Assembly: GCA_029204045.2 (NCBI GenBank)
Contig: CM055061.1
Span: forward strand, 47,268,977-47,332,976
Direction: 5' to 3'
Origin: Tillandsia leiboldiana
Taxonomy: Eukaryota > Streptophyta > Magnoliopsida > Poales > Bromeliaceae
DNA: 64,000 nucleotides
The notes beneath the pieces are model-generated. The model was not told the origin of the DNA. It saw nothing but the letters and a program-made list of their open reading frames with translations, and did not search any database. The position numbers were made by a program, and so were the translations under genes. This document shows, piece by piece, positions 53,585 through 64,000 of this stretch (its first letter is position 1; each line of letters begins with the position of its first letter).

Positions 53585-54909
53585 TGTTACGGAATTTGAG
53601 TTGGCGTAGTTTCGTGAAAGTCTCAAGTTGGATCATTTAACTCAATCTCAAGAAAGAAGAATTCAAAAGGATCAGGTATGTTTAACTAAAGATTTTGTGT
53701 GATCCGAATACTTCTTGTAGTGTAGAAACACTTGGAAGAATCTTTCATTGCATAAAAATCAAAAACTGGACTTGGGACATGTTCAGGATCCGGATCAGGT
53801 TGTTCGATTCGGATCCCGAAGGTGGTTCGTTCATACACCAGTTCAATCCGGATCGTAGCCTCTCTTGATCCGGATCCCGAACACTGAGTTTACCATCTTC
53901 CTTGAACGATCCGGATCAGGCTTCGCAATCCGGATCCCGAACGTTGATGTTTGGTGAACTGTATGAACGATCCGGATCAAGCACTTCGATCCGGATCCCG
54001 AACCTTCGTTTTTCTGGAATTGCCTGACTCGTTACGACGATCCGGATCACAGCTAATCCGATCCGGATCGCCGTCCGTAAAATTTCCAGAAATGTTAGGT
54101 TTTTGATTCTTATCTCCTTCCTAGGGTTTCTAACCTATAAATAGACCCTATGACTCTTTTTCTAGGGTTAATCCAAAAAAAATCCAAATAGCCGTCATTT
54201 TCATATATCATCTTATACGGCTCTAGATCCACATATAGAGAAGAAAGGAAATCATTAGAGAATACTCTATGTTTCTTCATCTATATTGATTAGTTTGATT
54301 CTAGGTTTTCATACTCACATCTTGAGTTGAATCAAACTAATGAATACTTAGATGGTATTTCCGATCTATCTTTGATCTAAGTATTCGGCGGATCATCACC
54401 ACCAAAAACAACGATTTACCCCAAAAATCGGCGCGTGGATTCGCGTGTCCTTGTGGATTCAAGGTTCAACCGCTCTCGTGGATTCGGAGCGAGGCACGTT
54501 CGTGGATTCGAAGGGTGCTATTGGGTGAAGACCGTGGACTCGGTCGGACGTCGTGGATTCGACGTTGGACGCCGTGGATTCGGCGTTGGGCGCAGATCGT
54601 GGATTCGAGAAGCGTCGCGGAACGAGCGGAGAAGATCCTCTAGGAGCGTATGGAAAAGGTTGAGTCGTAAGTGTGTACGGTAAATCACCTTGTACGTGTT
54701 TTAATTCTAGTGGATTTCTGCCGTGTTATCGGTCCCGTGGTTTTTTACTCCGGTGATGGAGTTTTCCACGTAAAAATCTTGCGTATTATTTTTATTTCCG
54801 CATTGGGTTTTTATCGCAACGATTTTTGAGTGTTTATACGTTTACACCTATTCACCCCCCTCTAGGTGTTTTTTCCCCTATTTAGATCCTTATTACATAT
54901 AACCCAACA
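53585..54909 (+). mobile_element. Sirevirus 2 5' LTR
   Basis: TGTTACGGAATTTG...CATATAACCCAACA. Palindromes at about 53787-54070 keep the paired spacing though several are mutated (GATTCGGATC, AATCCGGATC). TATA box CCTATAAATAG at about 54136-54146. GTGGATTC hairpin array at about 54436-54611, with one loop changed to GTGGACTC. Confidence 0.9.
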
Positions 54910-54910
54910 A

Positions 54911-54925
54911 GTGGTATCACAGCGG
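54911..54925 (+). other. Primer-binding site of Sirevirus 2, one mismatch
   Basis: TGGTATCACAGCGGG at 54912 onward, against TGGTATCAGAGCGGG in Sirevirus 1. The single G-to-C change would weaken tRNA-iMet pairing. Confidence 0.8.
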
Positions 54926-54942
54926 GAATAGGGTTGTAAACA

Positions 54943-57900
54943 ATGGTTGAAGGTGGAAACATCAACCGACCCCCGTTCTTCGATGGAACAAATTATGCGT
55001 ACTGGAAAGTGCGGATGAAAGCCTTTTTAATTTCCATCGACGAACGAGTGTGGCAATCAATTGAATTAGGATGGTCTAATCCAACTGAATTTACTGGTGA
55101 TGTTCACACCTTAAAACCTAGGTCGAAATGGACCAAGGAAGAGTTAGATTCATCTTCTTACAATAGCAAGGGAATTAATGCTATTTTTAATGCCTTATCT
55201 CAAACTGAATTCTCTCGCGTCTCGGCATGTGAGACTGCGAAAGAAATCTGGGATGTTCTTCAGGTTACACATGAGGGAACTAACTTCGTGAAGATTCAGA
55301 AACTGCAAATGCTTACGAGCAAATTTGACTCTATCTTGATGGCAGAAAATGAATCTTTCACGGACTACTATACACGATTGCAAGATATCGTAAACTCATG
55401 TGCTAACCTGGGAGAGAAGATTCCAGAATTTAAGATTGTAAGAAATATCTTAAGAACTCTTCCTGAACGATTTCGCCCAAAGGTTACTGCCATTGAAACT
55501 ATTAAACACCCGGACGAAATACGTGTAGAAGAATTAGTTGGTTCATTACAAACTTATGAAATGACATTTACTACTAACAATTCTTCTGGAAAAGCATCCT
55601 CTTCTAAGTCTTCAGGTTATGCGTTGAAAACAACTAAGGAAGAAGACGCAGATACATCCTCCTCAGACGATGACGAGAACCTTTCAATGGAGGAATTTGA
55701 GAAGCAGCTCGCTCTCTTGACAAGGAAGTTTCGCCGCAACTTTCGAAGGGGCAATTCAAGCAAATCTCCATCCTTCGGAAAGTCGAACAAAGGCAAGGGT
55801 ACTTCAAGTTACAAGTCAAGAAAGCAAGAGAACTTCTCAAAGGATAAGAAAAGTTCAGAAGGACAACTACAATGCTTCAAATGTCGAGGCTACGGCCACA
55901 TTGCAACGGAGTGTCCTAACAAGTATCTGGCAAAGAAGAAGGCGATGCAAGTCGTCACTTGGGATGACAACTCAACGTCAAATGAGTCGTCTTCGAGTGA
56001 TGAAGAAAAGAGCTCCACCGTATTCCACGCGTCCGTATCTTCACCCTTCATGTGCTTTATGGCAAGTACATCCGAGTCGTTGTCCAACTCCACTGTTGAA
56101 AAGAATGCAACGGACAATGAATCGGATGATTCGGAAGGTGAAGATTTTGCTCTAGCCTACCACAGACTTTTGAGGGATTCAAAGAAAGTGGCTAAGCAAA
56201 ACAAGAGTTTGAGAGGGAGAGTGCATGATCTCGAAGAAGAAGCAAAAAGAGCGACTTCTCTCTCAAACGCTCTTGAAGTGGAAAGGGAAAACCTGATAAA
56301 AGCAAATGTTTCCCTTCAAGAGTCAAATGAGCAACTTGAGAAGGAACATACAAATCTGGTGGATAACGCCAATCACTTCTCAAAGCTCTACAACGAGGCT
56401 CGACAGGATAACCTGAAAATGACAAAGACCATTTTCCAACTCAAGAATGACTTACAGCGATTCTCTTCAGGAAGGAGTAAGTTGGATAGACTTCTTGGTC
56501 TTGGTCAATCAAATCGGTTCGGCCTCGGATACACTCAAATTGGAAACAGTCAAAGTTCGAGTGGGACAGTTTTTGTGCCTCAGTCGGTATCTCCTCTTCC
56601 GACACCGGAATTCAAGACAAACAACGACAACAAACCTACTTCATCCTCTTTGGGATCGTCAAGATCTAAGGTATGTTTTCGTTGTGGTGTTTCAGGGCAC
56701 ATAAGAAGATATTGCAAGACGGGAGTCGAACGCTCATCTCAAGCACCTCTTGCAACAACTACCAAAAAGGCTCCTCCCCGGAAATCAAAGCAAAACTTTT
56801 CAAATGAAAAGAGACTTGGTAGTTCATCGCGCAAGACGATTTCATCAAGGAGCAACAATCGCTATAACAAGACGCTTTCACCTAGGCATATAACCTCACG
56901 ACCATTACCGACGCTCTCCAAAAAGGTTTGGGTGCGCAAAGGTGAAATTTTCCCTTGTCTTGTTTCCAATGTTTCCTTGCATGCATATGATAGTTCGTCT
57001 TGGTATCTGGATAGCGGGTGTTCCCGTCATATGACCGGTGACAAAAATAGTTTTCAAAATCTTGAGAAAATCTCCGGAGGACACGTTGTTTTCGGAGACG
57101 GTCGATCTTCCAAAATTGTTGGAAAAGGGACGGTAGCTATTCCAGATGGCCCGATTTTGAAAAACGTCTTATTTGTTGATGGCCTTAAGACTAACCTCAT
57201 AAGCATAAGTCAACTTTGCGACAATGGTTTTTCAGTTAACTTTTCATCTGTTGAATGCGTTGTAACTGATAAGGACCATGTCTTCTTTTTAAAATGGGTT
57301 AGATCTGAAAACAATTGTTATGTTGTTCCTAATAAATTTTCTGAAAATTGTAACTTAGCCGCTTTGAATAATGAAACTCTTTGGCATGAAAGGCTAGGTC
57401 ACTTAAATTTTAAGGAACTTACTAGAATTTCAAACAAGGACGTGGTCAAGGGGGTTCCAAAACTTTTATTTAAACAAAATGTTGTGTGTGGTGGTTGCCA
57501 AAAGGGTAAACAGTCTAGGACTGCACACAAGAACTTGAACCACGTTGGTACAAAACGGCCCTTGGAACTTTTGCACATGGATTTAATGGGGCCGACCCGT
57601 CAACCATCTTTGGGAGGTAAATGGTACATTTTCTTATTGGTTGATGATTTCTCTAGGTTTTCTTGGGCAGCATTTTTAAAAGAGAAAGCTGATACGTTTG
57701 ACTCTTTTCATGAGATTTGCCATCGTATTATGATTGAAAAGAATGAAAAGATCATTCGTGTTAGAAGTGATAGAGGCGGAGAATTCATAAATTCAAAATT
57801 CATTGTTTTTTGCACTTCAAATGGCATTAAACATGAATTCTCGGCACCCTATACACCTCAGCAGAATGGTGTTGTTGAGCGCAAAAACAGGGTTGTACAA

Positions 57901-58524
57901 GAGATGGCGCGTGTGATGCTTCATAGCCGGAATTTACCGCTACATTTTTGGGCTGAAGCCGTGAACACCGCTGTCTATGTCGTTAATAGAGTTTACTTGC
58001 GCCCAGGAACTTTAAATACACCATATGAGCTGTGGTTTAGTAGAAAACCGGATATCAAATACTTTCGTATCTTCGGGAGTCGATGTTACAGTTTACGTGA
58101 CCGTGAAAATCTTGGAAAGTTCGACTCTCGAAGTGATGAAGGGATCTTTTTGGGTTATTCTACGAATAGCAGAGCATATCGAGTATTTAACATTGAATCT
58201 AAGACGATCGTAGAATCTATAAATGTTAAAGTAGATGAAGCTTTTCACTTTGGATCTGGAAAATCTACCCTCGATATCTCTCTAAATGATGATTCTCCTG
58301 CTAGTGCATCTTCTCATGATAATACTTCCAATATTAATGATGCATCTAATGGCTCTTCTAGTTTATCTGATGTGCAGGAATCATCTCATGTATCTCCGAG
58401 TACTCGTTCAACAAACTTACGAATCTCCAAGGATCATCCGGAATCGAACATCATTGGAGATCCACAAGAAGGAGTTAGAACTCGAAGCAGTTGGTTTGTG
58501 GATTCGCTTGCTACGTATCTTTAA
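54943..58524 (+). CDS. gag-pol: Sirevirus 2 gag-protease-integrase, one uninterrupted frame
   Basis: 1193-residue frame without stops. It holds the UBN2-type gag core, CCHC knuckles (CFKCRGYGHIATEC near 311 and CFRCGVSGHIRRYC near 578), a coiled coil (about 405-510), the protease DSG (690-692), the integrase HHCC (HERLGHLNF...CGGCQKGK), the Asp-Asp-Glu residues (LHMDLMGP, RSDRGGEF, PQQNGVVERKNR) and the integrase tail. It shows that gag and pol form one frame in this family, since five A stand where Sirevirus 1 has six. The frame is lost near 58483-58490 in the linker before RT, so the product would be Gag-PR-IN with a short aberrant tail. Confidence 0.93.
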   Translation: MVEGGNINRPPFFDGTNYAYWKVRMKAFLISIDERVWQSIELGWSNPTEFTGDVHTLKPRSKWTKEELDSSSYNSKGINAIFNALSQTEFSRVSACETAKEIWDVLQVTHEGTNFVKIQKLQMLTSKFDSILMAENESFTDYYTRLQDIVNSCANLGEKIPEFKIVRNILRTLPERFRPKVTAIETIKHPDEIRVEELVGSLQTYEMTFTTNNSSGKASSSKSSGYALKTTKEEDADTSSSDDDENLSMEEFEKQLALLTRKFRRNFRRGNSSKSPSFGKSNKGKGTSSYKSRKQENFSKDKKSSEGQLQCFKCRGYGHIATECPNKYLAKKKAMQVVTWDDNSTSNESSSSDEEKSSTVFHASVSSPFMCFMASTSESLSNSTVEKNATDNESDDSEGEDFALAYHRLLRDSKKVAKQNKSLRGRVHDLEEEAKRATSLSNALEVERENLIKANVSLQESNEQLEKEHTNLVDNANHFSKLYNEARQDNLKMTKTIFQLKNDLQRFSSGRSKLDRLLGLGQSNRFGLGYTQIGNSQSSSGTVFVPQSVSPLPTPEFKTNNDNKPTSSSLGSSRSKVCFRCGVSGHIRRYCKTGVERSSQAPLATTTKKAPPRKSKQNFSNEKRLGSSSRKTISSRSNNRYNKTLSPRHITSRPLPTLSKKVWVRKGEIFPCLVSNVSLHAYDSSSWYLDSGCSRHMTGDKNSFQNLEKISGGHVVFGDGRSSKIVGKGTVAIPDGPILKNVLFVDGLKTNLISISQLCDNGFSVNFSSVECVVTDKDHVFFLKWVRSENNCYVVPNKFSENCNLAALNNETLWHERLGHLNFKELTRISNKDVVKGVPKLLFKQNVVCGGCQKGKQSRTAHKNLNHVGTKRPLELLHMDLMGPTRQPSLGGKWYIFLLVDDFSRFSWAAFLKEKADTFDSFHEICHRIMIEKNEKIIRVRSDRGGEFINSKFIVFCTSNGIKHEFSAPYTPQQNGVVERKNRVVQEMARVMLHSRNLPLHFWAEAVNTAVYVVNRVYLRPGTLNTPYELWFSRKPDIKYFRIFGSRCYSLRDRENLGKFDSRSDEGIFLGYSTNSRAYRVFNIESKTIVESINVKVDEAFHFGSGKSTLDISLNDDSPASASSHDNTSNINDASNGSSSLSDVQESSHVSPSTRSTNLRISKDHPESNIIGDPQEGVRTRSSWFVDSLATYL

Positions 58525-60040
58525 TCGAACCAAAGACATAGATGAAGCTCTCAGGATGACTACTGGATTAAAGCAATGCAGGAAGAGCTCCATCAATTTG
58601 AGCGAACAAGTCTGGAAATTAACGAAGCCTCCAAAGCAACATAATGTGATAGGTACCAAATGGATCTTCAAGAACAAGAAAAATGAGGATGGTACTATCA
58701 TCAGGAACAAGGCACGATTAGTTGCTCAAGGTTATTCTCAAGTAGAAGGTATAGACTTTGACGAAACATTCGCCCCTGTAGCTAGCTCGAGTCCATTCGT
58801 ATACTATTTGCTATTGCTTGTCATTTTAAAATCAATTATTTCAAATGGACGTTAAGAGCGCATTTCTAAATGGTTTTTAAATGAGGAAGTTTATGTGGCT
58901 CAACCGAAAGGTTTTGTAGATCATAAACAACCTAACCATGTTTTTCGTTTGAAAAAGGCTCTTTACGGTCTGAAACAAGCACCGCGAGCATGGTACGAAA
59001 GGTTAACAAAGCACCTTTTGGAGAAGGGCTATACTCGAGGGGGAGCTGATAGGACTCTCTTTGTGAAGCATTATCAAAAGCAATTTCATTGTAGCACAAA
59101 TCTATGTCGGATGACATTGTATTTGGCGCAATAAGAGATAATGATGCTTCTAAATTCGCGGAGACCATGGAAAGCGAATTTGAGATGTCCATGATGGGCG
59201 AATTGACTTATTTTCTTGGATTGCAAATTAAACAAAATGATGAAGGTATTCACTTGAGTCAATCCAAGTATGGCAATGGAGTTGGTCAAAAGTTTGATCT
59301 GAAAATTGTAAGATTTTCCAACTCCATGGGAACTAGCCACAGGGACTTGGAAGTGATCACAAAGTGAGAATGTATACGAGAACTGTATCGAAGTATGATT
59401 GGAAGTCTACTTTACCTCACGGCTAGTCGCCCGGATATATCTTTGGTGTTGGGATCTGCGCGAGATATCAAATCTGCACCAAGGAGGTTCACCTGAAAGC
59501 GGTGAAAAGGATCATCCGGTATATCAAAGGATCAATTAATTTCGGAATTTGGTATCCTATGGGAACAAGTTGGGATATTGTTGGATACTCAGATGCCGAT
59601 TGGGCAGGATCAGTGGATGATCGGAAAAGCACGAGTGGTGGCATGCTTCTATCTTGGCCATTGCCATTGTTGCATGGCACAGTAAAAAGCAGAATTGCAT
59701 AGCACTCTCGACTGCCGAAGCGGAATACATTCCAGCTGGAAGTTGTTCAACTCAACTCATTTGGATGAAAAGCGTACTGAGCGACTTCGGCATTTCAGCA
59801 TCTTCGGTAACAATTCTTTGTGACAACACAAGTGCAATTAACATTTCTAAAAACCCTGTGTGCACTCTAGAACAAAACATATTGAACTTAGATATCATTT
59901 TCTTAGAGAGCTTAGTTGAATCAAATACTCTTCAACTTTCATATATTTCAACTGAGGATCAATTAGCTGACATTCTAACAAAACCTTTGGATCAAAAACG
60001 TTTTATTCATTTACGAAAAAGCAATTGGAATGCTTTCCTT
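58525..60040 (+). pseudogene. pol: Sirevirus 2 reverse transcriptase and RNase H, multiply frameshifted
   Basis: All RT and RNase H blocks seen in Sirevirus 1 can be found, but scattered over at least six frame changes in 1.5 kb. Examples: RLESIRILF is disrupted near 58785; KSAFLNGFLNEE is broken near 58850-58880; an extra G in the codons of the YVDD active site (about 59105-59115); losses near 59280-59500 and in RNase H near 59640 and 59860. The lesions are mostly single-base indels. No active enzyme could come from it. Confidence 0.9.
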
Positions 60041-61681
60041 GAAATAAACTTCTTTTTGAAACCTTTGCTTAGGATAGGTTTTGTATTTGTTTTTGTTTGT
60101 TCATTATCTATGTTTGTACATAGGACATTAATTGAGCATAGATAATAATTGACTTTAATTGCATCTTTTCGCACATTTAGAAATTTATTATGTTTTTTGG
60201 CCATCATAATATTTCACTGTTGCAATGATCATTTATGTTAATTAAATCATCTTCTGAGTGATCAAAGTTAATTTCTCTCTCTCAATGATCTCTTGGTATA
60301 GTCATTATCTTATTTGACTGCTTAGTCGAGTATGAAATCGAGATCATTTTGTTTGAATACTTTTATCTTAAATAATTGATAGCCAATTGAGGGGGAGTCA
60401 TAGAAAAAGTAAAATGCTCAAAAGATGTGGGAAAGAGTTACATCCCAATGAGGAGTGTGAAAACTACCACCACATGGAGGAAAGAGCTACCACCTCGGTC
60501 GTCCGAGTATTGTGTGCAGCTACCACATGTATACCAAGCATGGTTGTTCAAATTTTGATTAAGTTAAAATGCATGTTGAAATACTTGACTCCGTCAAATT
60601 TCAAGGTTGGTATAAGGTGGGTTTTTAAAGAAAGATGCTCAAAGAGCCACTCTCTTCAACAGATTGTCTAGATACATTATCTACTATATTTGGGATTTCA
60701 ACATCTATTGATCTTTGTATTTCACTTTTCTTTACTGAATTGATGATTTGATAAAGGCATTACTCATAAGATCAAGTTAGATGTAATTGAAGGTGTTCAA
60801 CTTTAAGGGATTTAATTCTTGTAAATTCTCGTTCATTTTTTGGATATTATTGATAGATTTGGCATAATCTAATCTTGTTGTATGAAACGATGATTTTTGT
60901 TTAAAGTTGATACACATTTGTTGCTTACAATCTTTTTCCTGGTTTTTCTTGAATTTCTCTGAAATTTTCTAAAGAAAAAGTTGGAGCCGATCCGGATCGG
61001 GCAAGATTGATCCGGATCCGAACGCAGGTATTCTTCGGCGGGCTGACGATCCGGATTGGACCTGCCGATCCGATCCCGAACGCAGTTTCCTTCCACTGCG
61101 GGCAGCCGATCGGCTCACAATCATGAACTGATCCGGATCGCGGCTAGGGTTTTATAAAGCACAAAAGGGTTTTGATTTCTTTTTACTGCCAATTTTTGTT
61201 CCTTAAGTTTCCAGAGGCTCTCTCTCTAATGTTCATCCTTCCTGGAAAGCTGTTCAAACTCAAGTTCTTCAACTCCAAGTAAGGTTATATTGATCAAAAT
61301 CTCGGTTTTTCACGTTTTTCTCTTTTCCTCCTCAAACGTGATGAATTTCTTGGATCAACTGTTGTTTGTGGATGGTTTTTGATCAAATTTCTTTTGAAAT
61401 AAGAACTCTGGGTAGATTGGTTTTGATTATATGGCTAGGTATTCTCCTGATTAACGGATTTTTTAGGCTTCGATTTCTAAAATTTCGGTTTTAGGGTCAT
61501 ATAAATAAAGGATTTTTCGAAAATCATGCCATTGACTATTTTAAAAGTTCCTTTTGCAAACTAATTTGATTCTTAGTTCCCATTCTAGGGTCATGATACT
61601 GAATTGTTTGTGGTGACAATTTTTTTCAATCGCTTTGAAAATTAACAATTTTTTCTCATGTGTTCTTGAGTTGTTGCTCAG
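60041..61681 (+). other. Sirevirus 2 post-pol spacer with internal promoter-like cluster
   Basis: Non-coding, homologous to 17850-19450 of Sirevirus 1. Palindrome pairs (GATCCGGATC and decayed forms) at about 60986-61140 are followed by a TATA-like TTTTATAAAG at 61150-61160, as in Sirevirus 1. The envelope-like ORF expected next falls in the gap. Confidence 0.7.
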
Positions 61682-61781
61682 NNNNNNNNNNNNNNNNNNN
61701 NNNNNNNNNNNNNNNNNNNNNNNNNNNNNNNNNNNNNNNNNNNNNNNNNNNNNNNNNNNNNNNNNNNNNNNNNNNNNNNNN
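61682..61781. other. Assembly gap of 100 N
   Basis: Exactly 100 N, the usual placeholder for a scaffold join of unknown size. Left is Sirevirus 2, right is an unrelated Gypsy integrase, so real adjacency is not established. Confidence 0.99.
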
Positions 61782-64000
61782 GACCGACCGCGGCGCCCGT
61801 ACAGGGCCTCGTATGGTGCCATCTGAATGCTGGCCTGGTAACTGTTATTATAGGCAAATTCCACTAGGGGCAGACACCGTGCCCACCCTTCGCCCAGGTC
61901 CAAAACGCATGCCCGAAGCATGTCCTCCACGATTTGTATCACCCGCTCTGATTGTCCATCGGTCTGCGGGTGAAAAGCCGTACTGAAGTGCAACTTGGTT
62001 CCCATTGCTCGCTGCAGGCTCTGCCAAAAGTTTGACACAAATCGCGTGCCCCTGCCCGACGTGATGGACGTCGGCACCCCATGCAACCTTACTATCTCGT
62101 TGATGTAGGTTTGCGCCAGTCGTTCCCGCGCCCACGTCGTGTGTATGGGCAGAAAGTGGGCTGATTTCGTCAAACGGTCCACGATTACCCATATTGCATC
62201 GTGTCCCTGTGACGATCTCGGGAACCCGGTCACAAAATCCATGGTAATAATGTCCCATTTCCACTCGGGCACCGGTAAGGGTTGCAATTTTCCTGCTGGA
62301 CGCTGGTGCTCGGCCTTCACTCGTTGGCACACCAGGCAGTGTGCCACAAACCGAGTCACGTCTCCCTTCATTTTGGGCCATCAGAAGGTCTGTTTGACGT
62401 CCTTGTACATCTTCGTTCCCCCGGGATGCGCTGTATATGGAGCGGTATGCGCCTCCCGCAGGATTTCCTCTTTGAGTTCCGGTAGATCCGGCACGCAGAT
62501 TCGTCCCCGAAATCGTATCGTGCCGTCGGAGTTTACTGTGAAATCACCTTCTTGGTCGGCAGTTACTCTACTTCGCACCAGCTGGAGTTGGTCATTAGTC
62601 GACTGCCCCTCGAGAATTCTGTCAAGCAGGGTAGGTCTGACCACCAGTGTCAGAAGTTGTTCGACTGTACCCGCTGGTACTACTTCTAGTCTTAATCGCG
62701 AAAATTCCGCAATCAGACTATCTTGCTGGGTGATGGCACTTACCCCTGCCTTCTCGGCCTGCCCCTTACGGCTCAGGGTGTCGGCCACCACATTTGCCTT
62801 TCCCGGGTGGTAGTGGATCGTTAAATCGTAATCCTTCAGTAGCTCGAGCCACCGTCTTTGTCGCAAATTTAACTCCTTTTGGGTGAAAAGGTACTTAATA
62901 CTTTTATGATATGAGTACACATTGCAGTGTGCCCCATACAGGTTGTGTCTCCAAAGCTTGAGGACGAACACAACCGCCGCGAGTTCCAAATCGTGCACGG
63001 GGTAGTTTCGCTCGTATTCCTTGAGCTGCCTTGACGCATAGGCTATAACCTTTCCCCGTTGCATGAGTACTCCACCCAGTCCATTTCGCGACGCATCGCA
63101 GTACACTTCATAATCCTCCCCTGGTTCTGGCAGGGCGAGAATCGGAGCTCGCGTCAATCTATCCTTGAGCTCCTCGAAGCTCCTCTGACATTTGTCCGTC
63201 CAGATGAACTTTTCCCCCTTTTTAGTCAAGCGGTTTAAGGGGGTGGCTATCTTGGAGAAACCCTCCACGAAGCGCCGGTAGTACCCGGCTAATCCTAGAA
63301 AGCTTCGAACCTCCGTCACCGTCGTCGGTTGGGACCAGTCCGTCACCGAATCTATCTTCTTCGGATCGACTGCGACTCCAGCCGCTGAGATTACGTGCCC
63401 CAAGAAGCCAACCTCTCGGAGCCAAAACTCACACTTTTTGAGTTTGGCGTAGAGTTTCTGTTCCCGTAGGGTCTGGAGGACTGTGCGCAGATGTTCTTCA
63501 TGTTCCTCGTCTGTACGGGAGTAGATGAGGATATCGTCGATGAAGACCACCACGAATAAATCCAGGAAGGGTTTGAATACCCTGTTCATCATGTCCATGA
63601 ACACCGCCGGGGCATTCGTGAGCCTGAACGGCATTACTGTAAATTCGTAATGACCGTAGCGAGTCCGAAAAGCCGTTTTGGGGATGTCCTCCCCCTTGAC
63701 CTGGACCTGATGATAGCCCGACTGCAGGTCAATCTTTGAAAACACCGTCGCCCCCTGTAGTTGGTCGAAGAGGTCGTCGATCCTTGGCAGGGGGTACTTG
63801 TTCTTAACGGTGACCTTATTTATCTCCCGGTAGTCGATGCACAATCGGAGACTTCCGTCCTTCTTCCTCACAAACAGGACGGGCGCGCCCCAGGGTGACG
63901 CGCTAGGCCTGATGAAGCCCTTATCCAAAAGGTCCTCCAATGGTGCCTTGAGTTCCTTCAGCTCCGTGAAGGCCATCCTGTACGGTGCCTTGGTGATGGG
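61782..64000 (-). pseudogene. pol: Gypsy polyprotein (RT, RNase H, integrase), inactive and partial at both ends
   Basis: Minus-strand Ty3/Gypsy pol of the Del/Tekay type. From the right: KAPYRMAFTELKELK (the frame runs off the window), RT (SPWGAPVLFVRKKDGSLRLCIDYRE, the FIDDILIYS active site), RNase H (CDASRNGLGG), DTLSRK, then the integrase zinc-binding part (HTAPYTAHPGGTKMYKDV), and the catalytic core to YEALYGR at the gap. Lesions: an in-frame TGA at 62381-62383 replaces Trp in QTFWWPKMK; the RNase H TDHKS block reads SYHKS (Asp to Tyr); the second integrase aspartate is Gly (ITSGRGTRF); RT has MPFRLTNAP instead of MPFGLTNAP. The frame is otherwise long and clean (531 residues 5' of the stop), so the element died fairly recently. 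Confidence 0.92.

Larger units (their letters stand above)
53585..61681 (+). mobile_element. Sirevirus 2: 5' portion of an older Sirevirus, cut by the assembly gap
   Basis: Plus-strand relative of Sirevirus 1: 5' LTR 53585-54909 (1325 bp), PBS with one mismatch, gag-protease-integrase 54943-58524, broken RT/RNase H, spacer and internal promoter-like cluster (60986-61160), ending about 30 bp before the expected envelope-like ORF at the gap. The LTR retains the palindrome array and the hairpin array with substitutions. Confidence 0.92.

Overview
The window is plant nuclear DNA, most likely from a monocot. It holds one very GC-rich, intronless HSR203J-type carboxylesterase gene at the left edge. 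The rest is almost entirely nested LTR retrotransposons. The species cannot be fixed from the sequence. The monocot guess rests on the extreme third-position GC of the esterase next to AT-rich flanks, and on the mix of Sirevirus, Del/Tekay-like Gypsy and Cassandra elements.

Layout. 1-1955: promoter, gene (659-1705) and 3' flank. 1956-3023: a TA microsatellite carrying three foldback MITEs. 3024-4078: AT-rich intergenic DNA. 4079-9347: a composite insertion flanked by GATAG, made of Cassandra TRIM sequence, a Gypsy LTR plus pol end, and a Cassandra three-LTR array. 9532-53584: an old Copia element ('Copia Y', minus strand) that serves as the landing platform for most of what follows. Its 3' LTR (9532-36630) is split by a solo Gypsy LTR (10030-13355, TSD GCTTT) and by a non-autonomous Gypsy element ('Gypsy II', 13469-36418, TSD CTCTC). 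The 3' LTR of Gypsy II is in turn split by a very young Sirevirus ('Sirevirus 1', 14159-25939, TSD AACCA). Downstream of its pol, Copia Y is split by 'Gypsy III' (36704-51386, TSD CTGGA). The 5' LTR of Gypsy III carries a five-LTR Cassandra concatemer (39434-40988, TSD CATAC), and its degenerate interior holds another Gypsy LTR (41794-45064). The Copia Y pol gene is then cut by 'Sirevirus 2' (from 53585, plus strand), which runs into a 100-N gap (61682-61781). After the gap comes a dead Gypsy pol on the minus strand, running off the end.

How the parts relate. Nearly every boundary is supported by a TG...CA LTR end plus a 5-bp target duplication read directly from the sequence, so the order of insertion can be reconstructed. 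LTR divergence estimated by eye agrees with it: about 2-2.5% for Gypsy II and III, about 0.2% for Sirevirus 1. Most elements use the same initiator-Met tRNA primer site (TGGTATCAGAGC), which seems to have allowed cross-element recombination during reverse transcription.

The strongest candidates for undescribed biology are: (1) the Cassandra/Gypsy composite with an exact switch inside the shared primer-binding site and U5 ends at both borders; (2) a Cassandra concatemer whose LTR-LTR joint is exactly the junction expected from joining two linear cDNAs; (3) an array of RNA hairpins in the Sirevirus LTR with an invariant 8-nt loop and compensating stems; (4) phased palindrome pairs upstream of both the LTR TATA box and a second, internal TATA box that could drive the envelope-like ORF.
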